Assembly (NCBI RefSeq): GCF_025264645.1
Contig: NZ_CP073696.1
Coordinates: 806,001 to 870,000, forward strand
Source of the DNA: Edaphobacter lichenicola
GTDB lineage: Bacteria; Acidobacteriota; Terriglobia; Terriglobales; Acidobacteriaceae
Length of the DNA: 64,000 bases
Direction: 5' to 3'
Shown here: positions 1 to 8,210 of the stretch, one piece after another
Layout of the letters: each line of letters starts with the position of its first letter
Numbering within the stretch: the stretch's first letter is position 1
The notes under the pieces: generated by a model
The model's input: only the letters and a program-made list of their open reading frames with translations
Told to the model about the DNA's origin: nothing
Databases searched by the model: none
Position numbers and translations under genes: made by a program

Positions 1-1403
1 TACTTCGTTCGATGGAGCAGGCCGATATCCTTCTAACCGTTCCACTGCAAAAGTACAGCACTCTCGACTACAACAAGGCCGATGCGATCATTAAAGTGGG
101 CTACGACGCGGCGGCCGCAAAGGCTTCCGTGTTATCTGCTTTTTCGGTGAGTGAAGCTGAGTGGGAGGAATATATTGCGGTCCGAAATTCTCGACGGAGG
201 ACTGCACCAACGCCAAAATTTGTTGAAGTTGTGGGCGCTACCAATCCTGCAATGGCAAAGGCGATGGAGAAGCAGATGGCCCCCCTTGTTGGTGTGCCAG
301 TCGATTCGAAGAAGGTAGACGAGGACATGATGGCCATCGTCGGCCAGGGTCGCTTTTCTACTTCCACATATTCGATGGTTGAGAAGAACGGCGAACAAGG
401 GCTGCAAGTTCAGACCGAGCAAAAATCTTATGCTCCTCCCATCGTGCGTCCTCTCATCTTGATTGATGGCTCAGATTACAACAATGTCCTCTTTAGCATC
501 GGAGCCAGGATCACTTTTATGGATGTAGGGAGCTATCGGTCGGAGTTGCGCACCGACGTGCTTCTCGGATCACAATATCTTTTGTCGGGCGAGTATTATC
601 ATCCGTTGACTACAACGAGTAACTGGTTCGTCTCGCCCCGGCTTGGAGCAAATAGCAATCAATTTAACATTTATTCAGGTGATACTCTGCAGGCCAGCTA
701 CCGTATACGTCAGTTCCTCGGCGGACTCGATGCCGGATACGCATTTGGGAGAACAGGCGAATTCAGGCTGGGGTATGAGGGCGGCTATGAAAGAACTCGT
801 CCGGAGATTGGCAACGTGCCAGTACTGCCGACAACTTCTGGGGCAACCGGGGACTTCAGGATCCAATACCAGTTAGTGACACTTGACGATCCCGTCATCC
901 CTCGCTCTGGCACCAGCCTGCTGATGTACACAAAAGGGTACAACACGAATCCCGCCGCGCCGGGGCCCTTTCCTCTATCTGAGATACAGACTCAGCATTT
1001 CTTCCGCCTGAGTGCTCCGACGTCTGTTTTTGTTTCTGCTGACGGCGGCAGCAGCTTTGGCTACAAGACTGGAATACCGACGTTCTCTCTCGGCGGTTCT
1101 CGTCAGCTGGTTGCGTGGAGCACGAACGAATTGCTTACGAATCAATATTTTCTTGGACAGCTGGGCTACATCCGGGAGTTGGCGAAGCTACCGCCGTTTT
1201 TGGGCAGTTCAGTGAACGTTCTAGGATTATTTGAGGTAGGGAAGACGTACAAGCTGCCCAATTGGACGAGTCCACCAAACCTCCCACTGGATGTTGCAGG
1301 AGGGATTCTCGTGAACACGATATTTGGCCCGGTTTTAGTTGCCGGTTCAGTTGGCGACTACGGTCACGCACGCTTCTTTTTTCGGATTGGCAGGGTCTTC
1401 TAA
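1..1403 (+). CDS. Patatin-like phospholipase with C-terminal Omp85-type beta-barrel, 5' truncated by window
   Basis: The reading frame is open to the first base of the window, so the start lies upstream; the ATG at 12 is probably internal. The visible N-terminus (ADILLTVPLQKYSTLDY, then KADAIIKVGYDAA) looks like the end of a patatin domain of the RssA/PlpD kind. A POTRA-like stretch follows at about residues 65-145 of the visible part, then about 300 residues of alternating beta-barrel sequence ending in RFFFRIGRVF, with a terminal aromatic residue as outer-membrane proteins have. In the PlpD family a secreted lipase domain is carried by its own Omp85-type barrel; the catalytic Gly-x-Ser-x-Gly and Asp would lie outside the window. 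Family assignment is inferred from architecture and is fairly secure; substrate is unknown. Confidence 0.8.
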   Translation, partial: LRSMEQADILLTVPLQKYSTLDYNKADAIIKVGYDAAAAKASVLSAFSVSEAEWEEYIAVRNSRRRTAPTPKFVEVVGATNPAMAKAMEKQMAPLVGVPVDSKKVDEDMMAIVGQGRFSTSTYSMVEKNGEQGLQVQTEQKSYAPPIVRPLILIDGSDYNNVLFSIGARITFMDVGSYRSELRTDVLLGSQYLLSGEYYHPLTTTSNWFVSPRLGANSNQFNIYSGDTLQASYRIRQFLGGLDAGYAFGRTGEFRLGYEGGYERTRPEIGNVPVLPTTSGATGDFRIQYQLVTLDDPVIPRSGTSLLMYTKGYNTNPAAPGPFPLSEIQTQHFFRLSAPTSVFVSADGGSSFGYKTGIPTFSLGGSRQLVAWSTNELLTNQYFLGQLGYIRELAKLPPFLGSSVNVLGLFEVGKTYKLPNWTSPPNLPLDVAGGILVNTIFGPVLVAGSVGDYGHARFFFRIGRVF

Positions 1404-1551
1404 GCTTTTGATACACCGCACCAAGTCGATGGGGTGAGTCGTTGACGAGTGATGTCTAAGGCCCAAGAGCACATTGAGATCGCGTTTTTCTAATTAATGT
1501 ACGCGTGGAATCAGTGCTGATTCGCTTGAGGAGACTAACGATGCGCGCCTG

Positions 1552-1980
1552 TCATCGTTTGGTTTGCGAAGCGGTTGGCGGAGCATTGGATGCAAACCTG
1601 CCTCCACTGAAAACAGTATCAATGGCTCGGGTGAGATCTTCAGTTACGCGAGACTTAAAGACGTAGCCGAATGCACCGAGATCAAACGCGGCATTCACAA
1701 AATCAATATCTTCATGTACTGTCAGGAAAATTATCTTCACAGGAGAACCGATTTCTTTTAAGCGCCTCGCGACTTCGAAGCCAGTCAGATCTCCTAGAGA
1801 GAGATCCAAAATGGCGAGGTCAGGACCGAGCTTGGCGATCTGATCTAGGACAGAAGTGCCGTTAGAAAGAGCTGCCACTACTTTATACTTCGGTTGCAAC
1901 ATCTCTACGAGGGTTGTTAATAACGCTGAGTTGTCGTCAGCCAACAGGAGCGCCGGGGATGCCACAATCTCTGTCATCAT
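1552..1980 (-). CDS. Stand-alone response regulator receiver (REC) protein
   Basis: The 142-residue product is a single receiver domain with no DNA-binding or enzymatic output. The expected residues are visible: acidic pair D15/D16 in LLLADDN, phospho-acceptor D59 in LAILDLSLGD, T87 in FLTVHED and K109 in GYVFKS. A 20-residue polar tail follows. The ATG at 1980 has an AGGAA sequence about 9 nt upstream; a second ATG follows directly. It is divergent from a HisKA_3-type histidine kinase about 330 bp away, a likely partner. NarL-type regulators normally partner such kinases, but here the helix-turn-helix is absent, so it may act as a phosphate sink or through protein contacts. That role is inferred. 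Confidence 0.88.
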   Translation of the reverse strand: MMTEIVASPALLLADDNSALLTTLVEMLQPKYKVVAALSNGTSVLDQIAKLGPDLAILDLSLGDLTGFEVARRLKEIGSPVKIIFLTVHEDIDFVNAAFDLGAFGYVFKSRVTEDLTRAIDTVFSGGRFASNAPPTASQTKR

Positions 1981-2308
1981 GGATGAAATTCCTGTGCGTT
2001 ATGGCTCCGCGCGTCATTAATATATGACCACTCAAGGTAGGTATCTACTAGCAAAAGTACAGGGTAATGTACTGCGAATCTACATACAGTTCACCCCTGT
2101 CGATGCATGCTTTTGTATAAGATCACCAATTTTAGAAGGTTGACTCATGGAGACTGGCGAAAAAGCTTTCAGGTGCTCTTAGACTTAGATTTAGCTCCTC
2201 AAATACCATGTGGCACAATCGATGTCTGTTTGATACGAGACGTTGGACAACCACGGCGTGGAGTTAGCACGCAAAGTGTGGATAGATACGCATAAGTAGG
2301 CGGAGGCG
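1981..2308. other. Divergent intergenic region between receiver protein and histidine kinase
   Basis: This 328-bp gap separates two divergently transcribed signalling genes and should hold both promoters. No coding sequence was recognised. It is more A/T-rich than its surroundings. One short palindrome (2056-2073) stands out and is listed separately. No convincing sigma-70 pair could be chosen by eye. Confidence 0.5.
2056..2073. promoter_or_regulatory. AGTACA-N6-TGTACT palindrome, possible operator
   Basis: A perfect 6-bp inverted repeat, AGTACA and TGTACT separated by GGGTAA, lies 76 bp upstream of the receiver gene start and 235 bp upstream of the kinase start. A dyad of this size could bind a dimeric regulator. 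It is short enough to occur by chance, and no regulator is assigned. Confidence 0.25.
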
Positions 2309-4114
2309 TTGATCTTGTACGAATATTCCCGTATTCCTGCATCTGGCCGACGTTGGACGCACCGTATTGTGTTTCTGTTCAGCTTCTGTTCGCTCTGGCA
2401 GATGACGGCCACGGCTTATGGCGAGCAAAATCGTCGTGTTCGGGTGTTCTATGAGCTGGGACGGTCGGCAGCTGCTACAGCTCGTGCAGATCGCGAGATT
2501 CGCGAAGTTCTGGAGAAACGGATCACCTATTACGCAGGGTCAAAAGAACATAACTTGCCAGGAGGCAGCGTCGTGCTCAATCGTGAGCCGTCGGTGATGG
2601 AGGCCTACGGACGCTATGTATTTGGTGGGCTAGTTCTTTTATTTGGCCAGCTGCTGTTGATCATCCAGTTGTTGAGCCAGAGGGCAAAAGAGAGAACAGT
2701 CAGGCGTCATCTGCATCAAAGCGAGGCCCGACTTCGTGAGGCTCAGAGTATCGCTCGATGCGGGAGCTGGGTATGGGACGTTGCGAAGAGTGAAGCACAT
2801 TGGTCTGACGAGATGTATCGCATTCTCGGGTTGAGTTTGGGAGGCGTTCCTCCGGGAGATCGTACGCTACCCATAGGTGAGGGGGCACAGTATGCAGCGA
2901 AGATGAAGGGTGTGTGTGAGACACGTCTGAGCTACGGCGAGGAGTATCGGGTTGTGAGGCCGAATGGGGAAGAGCGGATTGTTGTGGAGTCGGGACAGCC
3001 CAGGTACGACTCTCAGCAGAGACCTCTTTTCGTCGTGGGCACGTTGCTCGATGTTACGGAGATGCGGCTTACGGTGCAGGCGTTACGTGAGAGCGAGGAG
3101 CGCTTTCGTACGATGGCGGATGGTGCTCCAATCATGATGTGGATGTCTGGCGTCGACGGACTTCGCACGGATTTCAATCGGAGCTGGCTGAATTACACGG
3201 GGCGTTCGATCGAGGAGGAGTTGGGGGATGGCTGGGCGACCGGTGTCCACCCAGAGGATTTGCAGAGCTGTTTGAGGGGTTACGCTGAGGCGTTCGACGC
3301 GCGAGCGCCCTTCTCGCTGGAGTATCGTTTGCGGAGATATGACGGCCAGTACCACTGGATCAGTGGCACTGGCTCGCCTCGGTTTCTGAGCGATGGAACC
3401 TTCGCCGGTTATATCGGGTGTTGTTTTGATATTCATGATCGTAAAGCGATGGAGGCGTCCAGAGTTGAGTTAGCGCGCCGTCTGATGGGCGCGCAAGAGG
3501 CGGAACGCAGCCGCATCGCTCGCGAGCTTCACGATGGCATAGGCCAGGAGATCGCTTTGCTTAGCATCCAGATGCAACGCGCTTCCGCGTCGATTTGGCC
3601 AAAGTCGAATTCCAAAGACAACGAGATGCAGCAATTTAGTAACAAACTGGCGGAGATAGGCGTCCATGTGAGTCATCTGTCTCATAAGTTGCACTCCTCC
3701 GAGCTGGAGTACCTGGGGCTGGCGGTTGCGATTACGAAGTTGTGCCGGGAGTTCTCCGAGGAGTACCCAATCAAGGTTTCCTGTGCCTGCAGGAGCATTC
3801 CCAAAAACCTGAGTAGCGACATAGGACTTACCTTTCTTCGAATTGTGCAGGAGTCTCTGCACAATGTCGCAAAACACAGCGGCGCCAAGACCGTGCATGT
3901 TGAAGTAACCGCTGCGAGTGAGGAGATTTGCCTGAGTGTTTATGACGATGGCGCTGGGTTTGACGTTCAACAGTCGAAGACTGCCGCAGGTCTGGGACTC
4001 GTGAGTATGCGGGAGAGGATATATCTGGTTGGCGGCGTGCTTACGATCGACTCTGCGATGGGGGCGGGAACAACCGTGCGTGCCTGGGCTCCATTGGCAG
4101 CGGTCTCGCTATAG
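2309..4114 (+). CDS. PAS-domain sensor histidine kinase (HisKA_3/NarX-UhpB type) with eroded periplasmic domain
   Basis: The protein has an N-terminal hydrophobic segment (about 19-36), a membrane segment at 102-121, two PAS domains (about 137-255 and 265-385), a HisKA_3 dimerisation region with phospho-acceptor H408 in ARELHDGIGQE, and a HATPase domain (N box QESLHNVAKHS, G boxes DDGAGFD and GLGLVSMRER). Residues 42-70 resemble the start, and 90-121 the end, of a periplasmic substrate-binding-like sensor domain found in related kinases (the NREPS...YGRYV..G motif just before the membrane); the roughly 250 residues normally between are missing. The first codon is TTG at 2309, only 2 nt after GGAGG; the TTG at 2315, 8 nt after it, is a better start. 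Probable partner: the divergent receiver protein. Confidence 0.9.
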   Translation: MILYEYSRIPASGRRWTHRIVFLFSFCSLWQMTATAYGEQNRRVRVFYELGRSAAATARADREIREVLEKRITYYAGSKEHNLPGGSVVLNREPSVMEAYGRYVFGGLVLLFGQLLLIIQLLSQRAKERTVRRHLHQSEARLREAQSIARCGSWVWDVAKSEAHWSDEMYRILGLSLGGVPPGDRTLPIGEGAQYAAKMKGVCETRLSYGEEYRVVRPNGEERIVVESGQPRYDSQQRPLFVVGTLLDVTEMRLTVQALRESEERFRTMADGAPIMMWMSGVDGLRTDFNRSWLNYTGRSIEEELGDGWATGVHPEDLQSCLRGYAEAFDARAPFSLEYRLRRYDGQYHWISGTGSPRFLSDGTFAGYIGCCFDIHDRKAMEASRVELARRLMGAQEAERSRIARELHDGIGQEIALLSIQMQRASASIWPKSNSKDNEMQQFSNKLAEIGVHVSHLSHKLHSSELEYLGLAVAITKLCREFSEEYPIKVSCACRSIPKNLSSDIGLTFLRIVQESLHNVAKHSGAKTVHVEVTAASEEICLSVYDDGAGFDVQQSKTAAGLGLVSMRERIYLVGGVLTIDSAMGAGTTVRAWAPLAAVSL

Positions 4115-4182
4115 GCGCTGGATACTTGATGAGATTTTGGGGGCCATGGTCAAGAGGTTGTAGCGATGTGTCGATCCGCGAT

Positions 4183-4233
4183 GGAGTGACTGGCTATCAT
4201 TGCGCTATCGATGAGCACAGCAATAGTCACTCC
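4183..4233. terminator. Hairpin between convergent kinase and DinB genes
   Basis: GGAGTGACT at 4183-4191 pairs with AGTCACTCC at 4225-4233 around a 33-nt loop, which contains a further ATTG/CAAT pairing. It lies between two convergent genes, where a bidirectional terminator would be expected. No T-run follows on either side, so termination is only inferred. Confidence 0.35.
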
Positions 4234-4281
4234 TGTGTCGCAAGCTAAATCTGCCTGCTACGCTTCGAGATGTTGATTGTT

Positions 4282-4791
4282 TCAAGAGCTCCACTGCTCG
4301 TCGGCGGATGGGCCGTAGAGAGCGGGGACTGGGATGTCGTTAAGGCGAAGATAGACGCCGAGCTGCGCGGTGTGGTGGACGAGGTGATTGAAGAACATCT
4401 GGCGGAACGCGAGCGTGCGTGGGCCGTTGGAGATGAGCTGGTCGCCGAAGCGGAAGGGCCATGGTGCGGCGAGGGCTTCGTCGGAGGCTGCGGCGATGGC
4501 CTTGCGACAAGCTGTTGCGCCTTCGTCGAGCTTGTGGAGACAGGCTTCGCGGGACTCGAAGACGAAGGATGTTTGCGGGCGCGTGGGCTTGGCGAGGTTC
4601 ATGCCGTCGTCGAGGATGATGTAGGAGCCGAAGAGGGGGAGGGAGGCGCAGTGTACGGCGAGTTTGCCCAGGGGCATGGACTTGTCGTGACACTTCCAGT
4701 CATTTTTGCCTTCGGGGACGCGCTCGAGGGTGCGGCGAGTGTTGGAGATTTCGACGTCGTAGTCCTGGAGAAGAATTTCGGCGATGGTCAT
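4282..4791 (-). CDS. DinB-family (YfiT-like) metal-binding four-helix protein
   Basis: The 169-residue product matches the DinB/DUF1993-like fold by pattern: an N-terminal helix with LEDR-like TRRTLERVP, a histidine in the second helix (H47, LAVHCASLP), and a C-terminal pair H136/H140 in FNHLVHHTAQLGVYLR followed by a short proline-rich tail with PSADE. The three histidines are the usual metal ligands of this superfamily, whose members include thiol-dependent transferases; most are uncharacterised. The ATG at 4791 has AGGAG 6 nt upstream. It appears to be transcribed alone, with fabI downstream-facing in the same direction about 200 bp upstream. Enzymatic activity is unknown. Confidence 0.8.
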   Translation of the reverse strand: MTIAEILLQDYDVEISNTRRTLERVPEGKNDWKCHDKSMPLGKLAVHCASLPLFGSYIILDDGMNLAKPTRPQTSFVFESREACLHKLDEGATACRKAIAAASDEALAAPWPFRFGDQLISNGPRTLAFRQMFFNHLVHHTAQLGVYLRLNDIPVPALYGPSADEQWSS

Positions 4792-4897
4792 GTTTCGCTC
4801 CTTTGATTTTGAGTCGTTTAATGAGGAGTGAAGGATACCCGAAATGGATGGCTTGGAAGTTGAAAAGAGAAGGCAAAATACAGGGTCTCTCCACTGC

Positions 4898-4924
4898 GCA
4901 GCTCACGGTGGGGCTGTGAGCTGC
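4898..4924. terminator. 9-bp perfect hairpin downstream of fabI
   Basis: GCAGCTCAC (4898-4906) and GTGAGCTGC (4916-4924) form a perfect stem with a 9-nt loop, 63 bp past the fabI stop on the minus strand. The flanking CTTCGGTCGAGATGACG wording resembles dispersed intergenic repeats seen in many acidobacterial genomes, so it may be a mobile palindrome rather than a dedicated terminator. Confidence 0.4.
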
Positions 4925-4986
4925 TTCGGTCGAGATGACGGTTTTCTTGGTCGGAAAGATGTGGCAGTGGTGCTATTCGGAGGGAG

Positions 4987-5748
4987 TTAGAGGCCGGTGA
5001 TGTTGTAGCCGCAGTCGACAAAGGTGATTTCGCCGGTGATGCCGCTGGCCAGGTCGCTGGAGAGGAAGAGGGCGGTGTTGCCGACTTCGAGAGCGTCGAC
5101 GTTGCGGTGGAGCGGGCCGCGTTCTTCGACGGCATTAAGGATCTTGCTGAAGTCGCCGATGCCTCGGGCGGCTAGGGTTTTGATTGGGCCGGCGGAGATG
5201 GCGTTGACGCGAATTTTTTTTGCGCCGAGGTCGGAGGCGAGGTAGCGGACGGCGGCTTCCAGTCCGGCTTTCGCGACGCCCATGATGTTGTAGTTGGGGA
5301 AGACTTTTTCAGCGCCGTAGTAGGTGAGAGTGAGGATAGAGCTACCTTCGGACATGAGTGGTTCAGCGCCGCGGGCGAGGGCGATGAGGGAGTAGACGCT
5401 GATGTCGTGGGCGATGCGGAAGTCGTCGCGCTGTGTGTGGAGGACGTCGTTTTTGATATTGGGGGCGAAGCCGATGGAGTGAACGAGGATGTCGATCTTT
5501 CCGTAGGCGGATTTGAGCTGCTCGAAGACGGCGTCGATGTCGGCGTCGATGGAGACGTCGCAGCGGAAGGTTTTGGTGCCGGGGAGATCGGCGGCGAGCT
5601 CTTCGGCTTCGCGCTGGAGACGCTCGTTCTGGTAGCAGATGGCGAGGGTGGCGCCGCCTTCGGAGAGCTTCTGGGCAATGCCCCAGGCGATGCTGCGTTT
5701 GTTGGCGAGGCCGAAGACGACGGCGACTTTGCCTTTGAGGTCGATCAT
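4987..5748 (-). CDS. fabI: Enoyl-[acyl-carrier-protein] reductase (NADH), FabI type
   Basis: FabI catalyses the last reduction of each fatty-acid elongation cycle. The 253-residue sequence starting MIDLKGKVAVVFG has the atypical FabI dinucleotide motif GLANKRSIAWG, the SIGF motif (91-94) and catalytic residues Y143, Y153 and K160 in the order seen in E. coli FabI (LTYYGAE...PNYNIMGVAK). The length fits the family. The frame is open a further 52 codons upstream, but that extension is basic and low-complexity; ATG 5748, with AGGAG about 12 nt upstream, gives the normal N-terminus. It is transcribed alone, divergent from the oxidoreductase gene at 5974. Confidence 0.96.
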   Translation of the reverse strand: MIDLKGKVAVVFGLANKRSIAWGIAQKLSEGGATLAICYQNERLQREAEELAADLPGTKTFRCDVSIDADIDAVFEQLKSAYGKIDILVHSIGFAPNIKNDVLHTQRDDFRIAHDISVYSLIALARGAEPLMSEGSSILTLTYYGAEKVFPNYNIMGVAKAGLEAAVRYLASDLGAKKIRVNAISAGPIKTLAARGIGDFSKILNAVEERGPLHRNVDALEVGNTALFLSSDLASGITGEITFVDCGYNITGL

Positions 5749-5863
5749 GGTGGTGGGTGGCTCCTGTTCTTTACGCAAGGGTAAGGATATCAGTGGAGGG
5801 TGGGTCTTGTGGTGTTGGTTCTGGGGATGAGGGAGGTGAAGGCGGTCTCGCTTCGCTCGATAA

Positions 5864-5896
5864 CCCATCCTTTGCGATGAGACTACAAAGGATGGG
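5864..5896. repeat. 11-bp perfect palindrome (CCCATCCTTTG / CAAAGGATGGG)
   Basis: CCCATCCTTTG (5864-5874) and CAAAGGATGGG (5886-5896) form a perfect stem with an 11-nt loop; ATTTTTA follows a few bases later on the plus side. It lies between divergent genes, where a terminator is not needed, which favours a dispersed REP-like palindrome. From memory similar units recur in acidobacterial intergenic regions; only one copy is present here. Confidence 0.5.
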
Positions 5897-5973
5897 CGAC
5901 CCAATTTTTATGTGCAGGTTCTTTGTTTTGCGAAGTGTTCTATGCTGGGTGCGCAGGTTAGGAGACGAATTGC

Positions 5974-7293
5974 ATGTCGGAGTTTTCGCGGAGACGGTTT
6001 TTGCAGGCGAGTGGTGGTTCAGCGATGGCAGCGGTATTGCCAGGGGCCATGATGTTGGGGCAGGAGCAGGCAGGGCAGCCGGCGGCGAGCGGAGACCGGG
6101 TGCGGTTTGCGAGCATTGGGGTGGGGATTCAGGGGTCGTCGCTGCTAAGGGCGGCGGTGACGTTGCCTCAGGCGCAGTGTGTTGCTGCGTGCGATCTGTA
6201 TGACGGCCGGCATACGCTGGCGAAGGAGATCGCTGGGCAGCAGATCAAGACCACGCGGCGGTATCAGGAGATTTTGGAGGATAAGAATATCGAGGCCGTG
6301 ATTGTTGCGGTGCCGGACCACTGGCATAAGCAGATTACGGTGGATGCGATTCGCGCGGGGAAGGATGTCCACTGCGAAAAGCCGATGGCGCACACCATTG
6401 GTGAGGGCGAGGAGATGGTCGCTGCGGTGAAGAACAGTAAGAACTTTGTGCAGGTGGGATCGCAGCGGGTAAGTTCGAAGGTGTTCGGGAAGGCGAAGGA
6501 GTTGTATGACAGCGGGGCGATTGGCGAGGTGCACCAGGTGGAACTGCAACTGGGCAGGAACTCGCCTGGTGGGGCCTGGGTGTATCCGCCGCCGCTTGAT
6601 CTGTCACCGGCGACGCTGGATTGGTTGACTTGGCAGGGAACGGTTCCCAAGAAGGCGTTTGATCCGATTGCGTTTGCGCGGTGGCGTGCGTTTCATGAGT
6701 ACGGCACGGGGATGGCAGGCGATCTGATGGTGCATCTCTTGACTGGAATGCAATTTGTAACCGGCATCAACGCAATTCCGGATAAGGCGTATTCGGTTGG
6801 TGGGATCTATCGGTGGAAGGATGGGCGAAATATGCCGGACCTGATGGTGACCACGTTCGAATATGGCAATGTGCCGGTGACCGTGCGGCTGACGCTGGGG
6901 ACGGAGACGCCGGAGGTGACGCGGATCATGGGGCCGAAGGGCGTTATTGAGATTTCGAATACGAATACGGTGACTCTGATTCCAGAGCTTGGAGTGGATC
7001 GGTCGCCTGCGTATGGCATCAATGGATTTCCGGCGGCGATGCATGCAGCGTATGAGAAACAGTGGCATGCGGAGCACGATGCGTTTCTGGCGGAGCATCC
7101 GCTGGATGACACGATGATGTGGAAGGGGCCTTCCTGGGATGAGTTGAGGCCGCATCTGGCGACGTTTTTTGATGCGGTGCGGTCAAGGAAGCCGGTGGTG
7201 GAGGATGTTGTGTTTGGGCATCATGCGGCGGCGGCTTGCCACATGGCGAATGCTTCTTACTTTGAGGGCAAGGTGATCTTTGGGAAGGGATAA
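5974..7293 (+). CDS. Tat-exported Gfo/Idh/MocA family oxidoreductase
   Basis: The N-terminus carries a twin-arginine signal (SRRRFLQAS) followed by a hydrophobic stretch to about residue 33. A Rossmann NAD(P)-binding domain follows, with GVGIQGSSLL near 49 and the family motif CEKPMAHTIGEG near 136, then the C-terminal alpha/beta domain with WHAEHDAFL. Secreted members of this family, common in Acidobacteria and Planctomycetes, are thought to act on sugars or glycosides, and some hold tightly bound NAD. The ATG has AGGAG 9 nt upstream. It is a single transcription unit. The substrate cannot be read from the sequence. Confidence 0.92.
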   Translation: MSEFSRRRFLQASGGSAMAAVLPGAMMLGQEQAGQPAASGDRVRFASIGVGIQGSSLLRAAVTLPQAQCVAACDLYDGRHTLAKEIAGQQIKTTRRYQEILEDKNIEAVIVAVPDHWHKQITVDAIRAGKDVHCEKPMAHTIGEGEEMVAAVKNSKNFVQVGSQRVSSKVFGKAKELYDSGAIGEVHQVELQLGRNSPGGAWVYPPPLDLSPATLDWLTWQGTVPKKAFDPIAFARWRAFHEYGTGMAGDLMVHLLTGMQFVTGINAIPDKAYSVGGIYRWKDGRNMPDLMVTTFEYGNVPVTVRLTLGTETPEVTRIMGPKGVIEISNTNTVTLIPELGVDRSPAYGINGFPAAMHAAYEKQWHAEHDAFLAEHPLDDTMMWKGPSWDELRPHLATFFDAVRSRKPVVEDVVFGHHAAAACHMANASYFEGKVIFGKG

Positions 7294-7335
7294 ATCATCG
7301 GAGTCGATGGAGTCGCGGCGGCAGAACAGGTTGTG

Positions 7336-7764
7336 CTAATGAGACCAGTAGCTCGCTCGTCGCGAGAGGAGTTCGCCAGCTTCGGACGGCTTCTGGCTCT
7401 TATTTTCGTTTTGCGCGACGAGCTTCAGACCTCGTGCAGTGATGGTTCCTGTGAAAGCTCCGTCGCAACTTTTGTCCCGGGTGTGTACCGTGAAGCGGAT
7501 CTCGTTGCCGTTGATTGACACTGGCACGAAGACCGGATCGCTTGGCGCGCCTTCGGAGCATTGGAAGATCGCATAGGCCGTTTGGTACTGAGGGATGATC
7601 GTTATCTCGGTGCCGACTACATCGCCGGTTTGGGCAATGTAGTGCATGTTGCTGAATGTTCCGAAGGCTGGACCATGACGCAGCGCGGGTGTTGATTGCG
7701 CTTGTGTAGAGACTGCGAGGATCGCAAATAGAGCAAACAAGGATCGTTGTACGAAGACGCTCAC
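7336..7764 (-). CDS. Small secreted protein of unknown function
   Basis: The 142-residue product begins with a signal peptide (hydrophobic SLFALFAILAVSTQAQ, cleavage expected after AQA/Q). The mature part is beta-rich with two cysteines (in FQCSEG and KSCDGAF) that could form a disulfide. No known domain was recognised. The start is GTG at 7764, chosen because AGGAG lies 5 nt upstream. It follows the EVE-domain gene by 39 bp in the same direction and is probably the last gene of the cell-wall operon. A periplasmic location is inferred from the signal only. Confidence 0.75.
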   Translation of the reverse strand: MSVFVQRSLFALFAILAVSTQAQSTPALRHGPAFGTFSNMHYIAQTGDVVGTEITIIPQYQTAYAIFQCSEGAPSDPVFVPVSINGNEIRFTVHTRDKSCDGAFTGTITARGLKLVAQNENKSQKPSEAGELLSRRASYWSH

Positions 7765-7803
7765 ACTTTCTCCTGTATTTCTCTGCTTGGAGTGTTGGTT
7801 CCG

Positions 7804-8184
7804 TTAGTTTGCTGTGAGCCAGTCGTACTGGGCGTCGGTGAGGGGGACGACGGAAAGGCGGAACTGGCGGAACATGATGGAGTCTTTGAAGACGGCGGCG
7901 GCGCGGATGGCGTCGAGTGGTTTCTCTGTCTTGAGGAGCTTGACCGGCTGGATGCGGACCTGGGGATTTTTCGGGTCAGTGGCGTCGACGGAGACTACCT
8001 TCGCTGTACCTACGGCTGCTTTGCCTACGACAGAGTGGTAGATGACGAGCTTGTCGCCCTTCTTCATGCCGCGGAGGTTGAGGAGGGCCTGGTTGTTGGA
8101 GATGCCGTCCCAGACGGTTTCGCCGTCGCGCTCGAGGTCTTCGAAGGAGTATTTGGTGGGTTCGGTTTTGAGCAGGTAGGGCAT
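7804..8184 (-). CDS. EVE domain protein (PUA-like fold)
   Basis: The 126-residue protein is a single EVE domain, recognised from the N-terminal YLLKTEP.KYSFEDLERDG, then TVWDGISNNQALLNLRGMKKGDKLVIYHS and the VKL..PL.AI segment. The family is related to PUA/YTH folds; eukaryotic relatives (THYN1) and bacterial EVE proteins are linked to recognition of modified bases, but the bacterial role is mostly unknown. AGGAG lies 10 nt upstream of the ATG. It is 26 bp downstream of murI and probably co-transcribed with it. Confidence 0.92.
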   Translation of the reverse strand: MPYLLKTEPTKYSFEDLERDGETVWDGISNNQALLNLRGMKKGDKLVIYHSVVGKAAVGTAKVVSVDATDPKNPQVRIQPVKLLKTEKPLDAIRAAAVFKDSIMFRQFRLSVVPLTDAQYDWLTAN

Positions 8185-8210
8185 GGGTTTCTCTCTCCTT
8201 TATATCGTGC

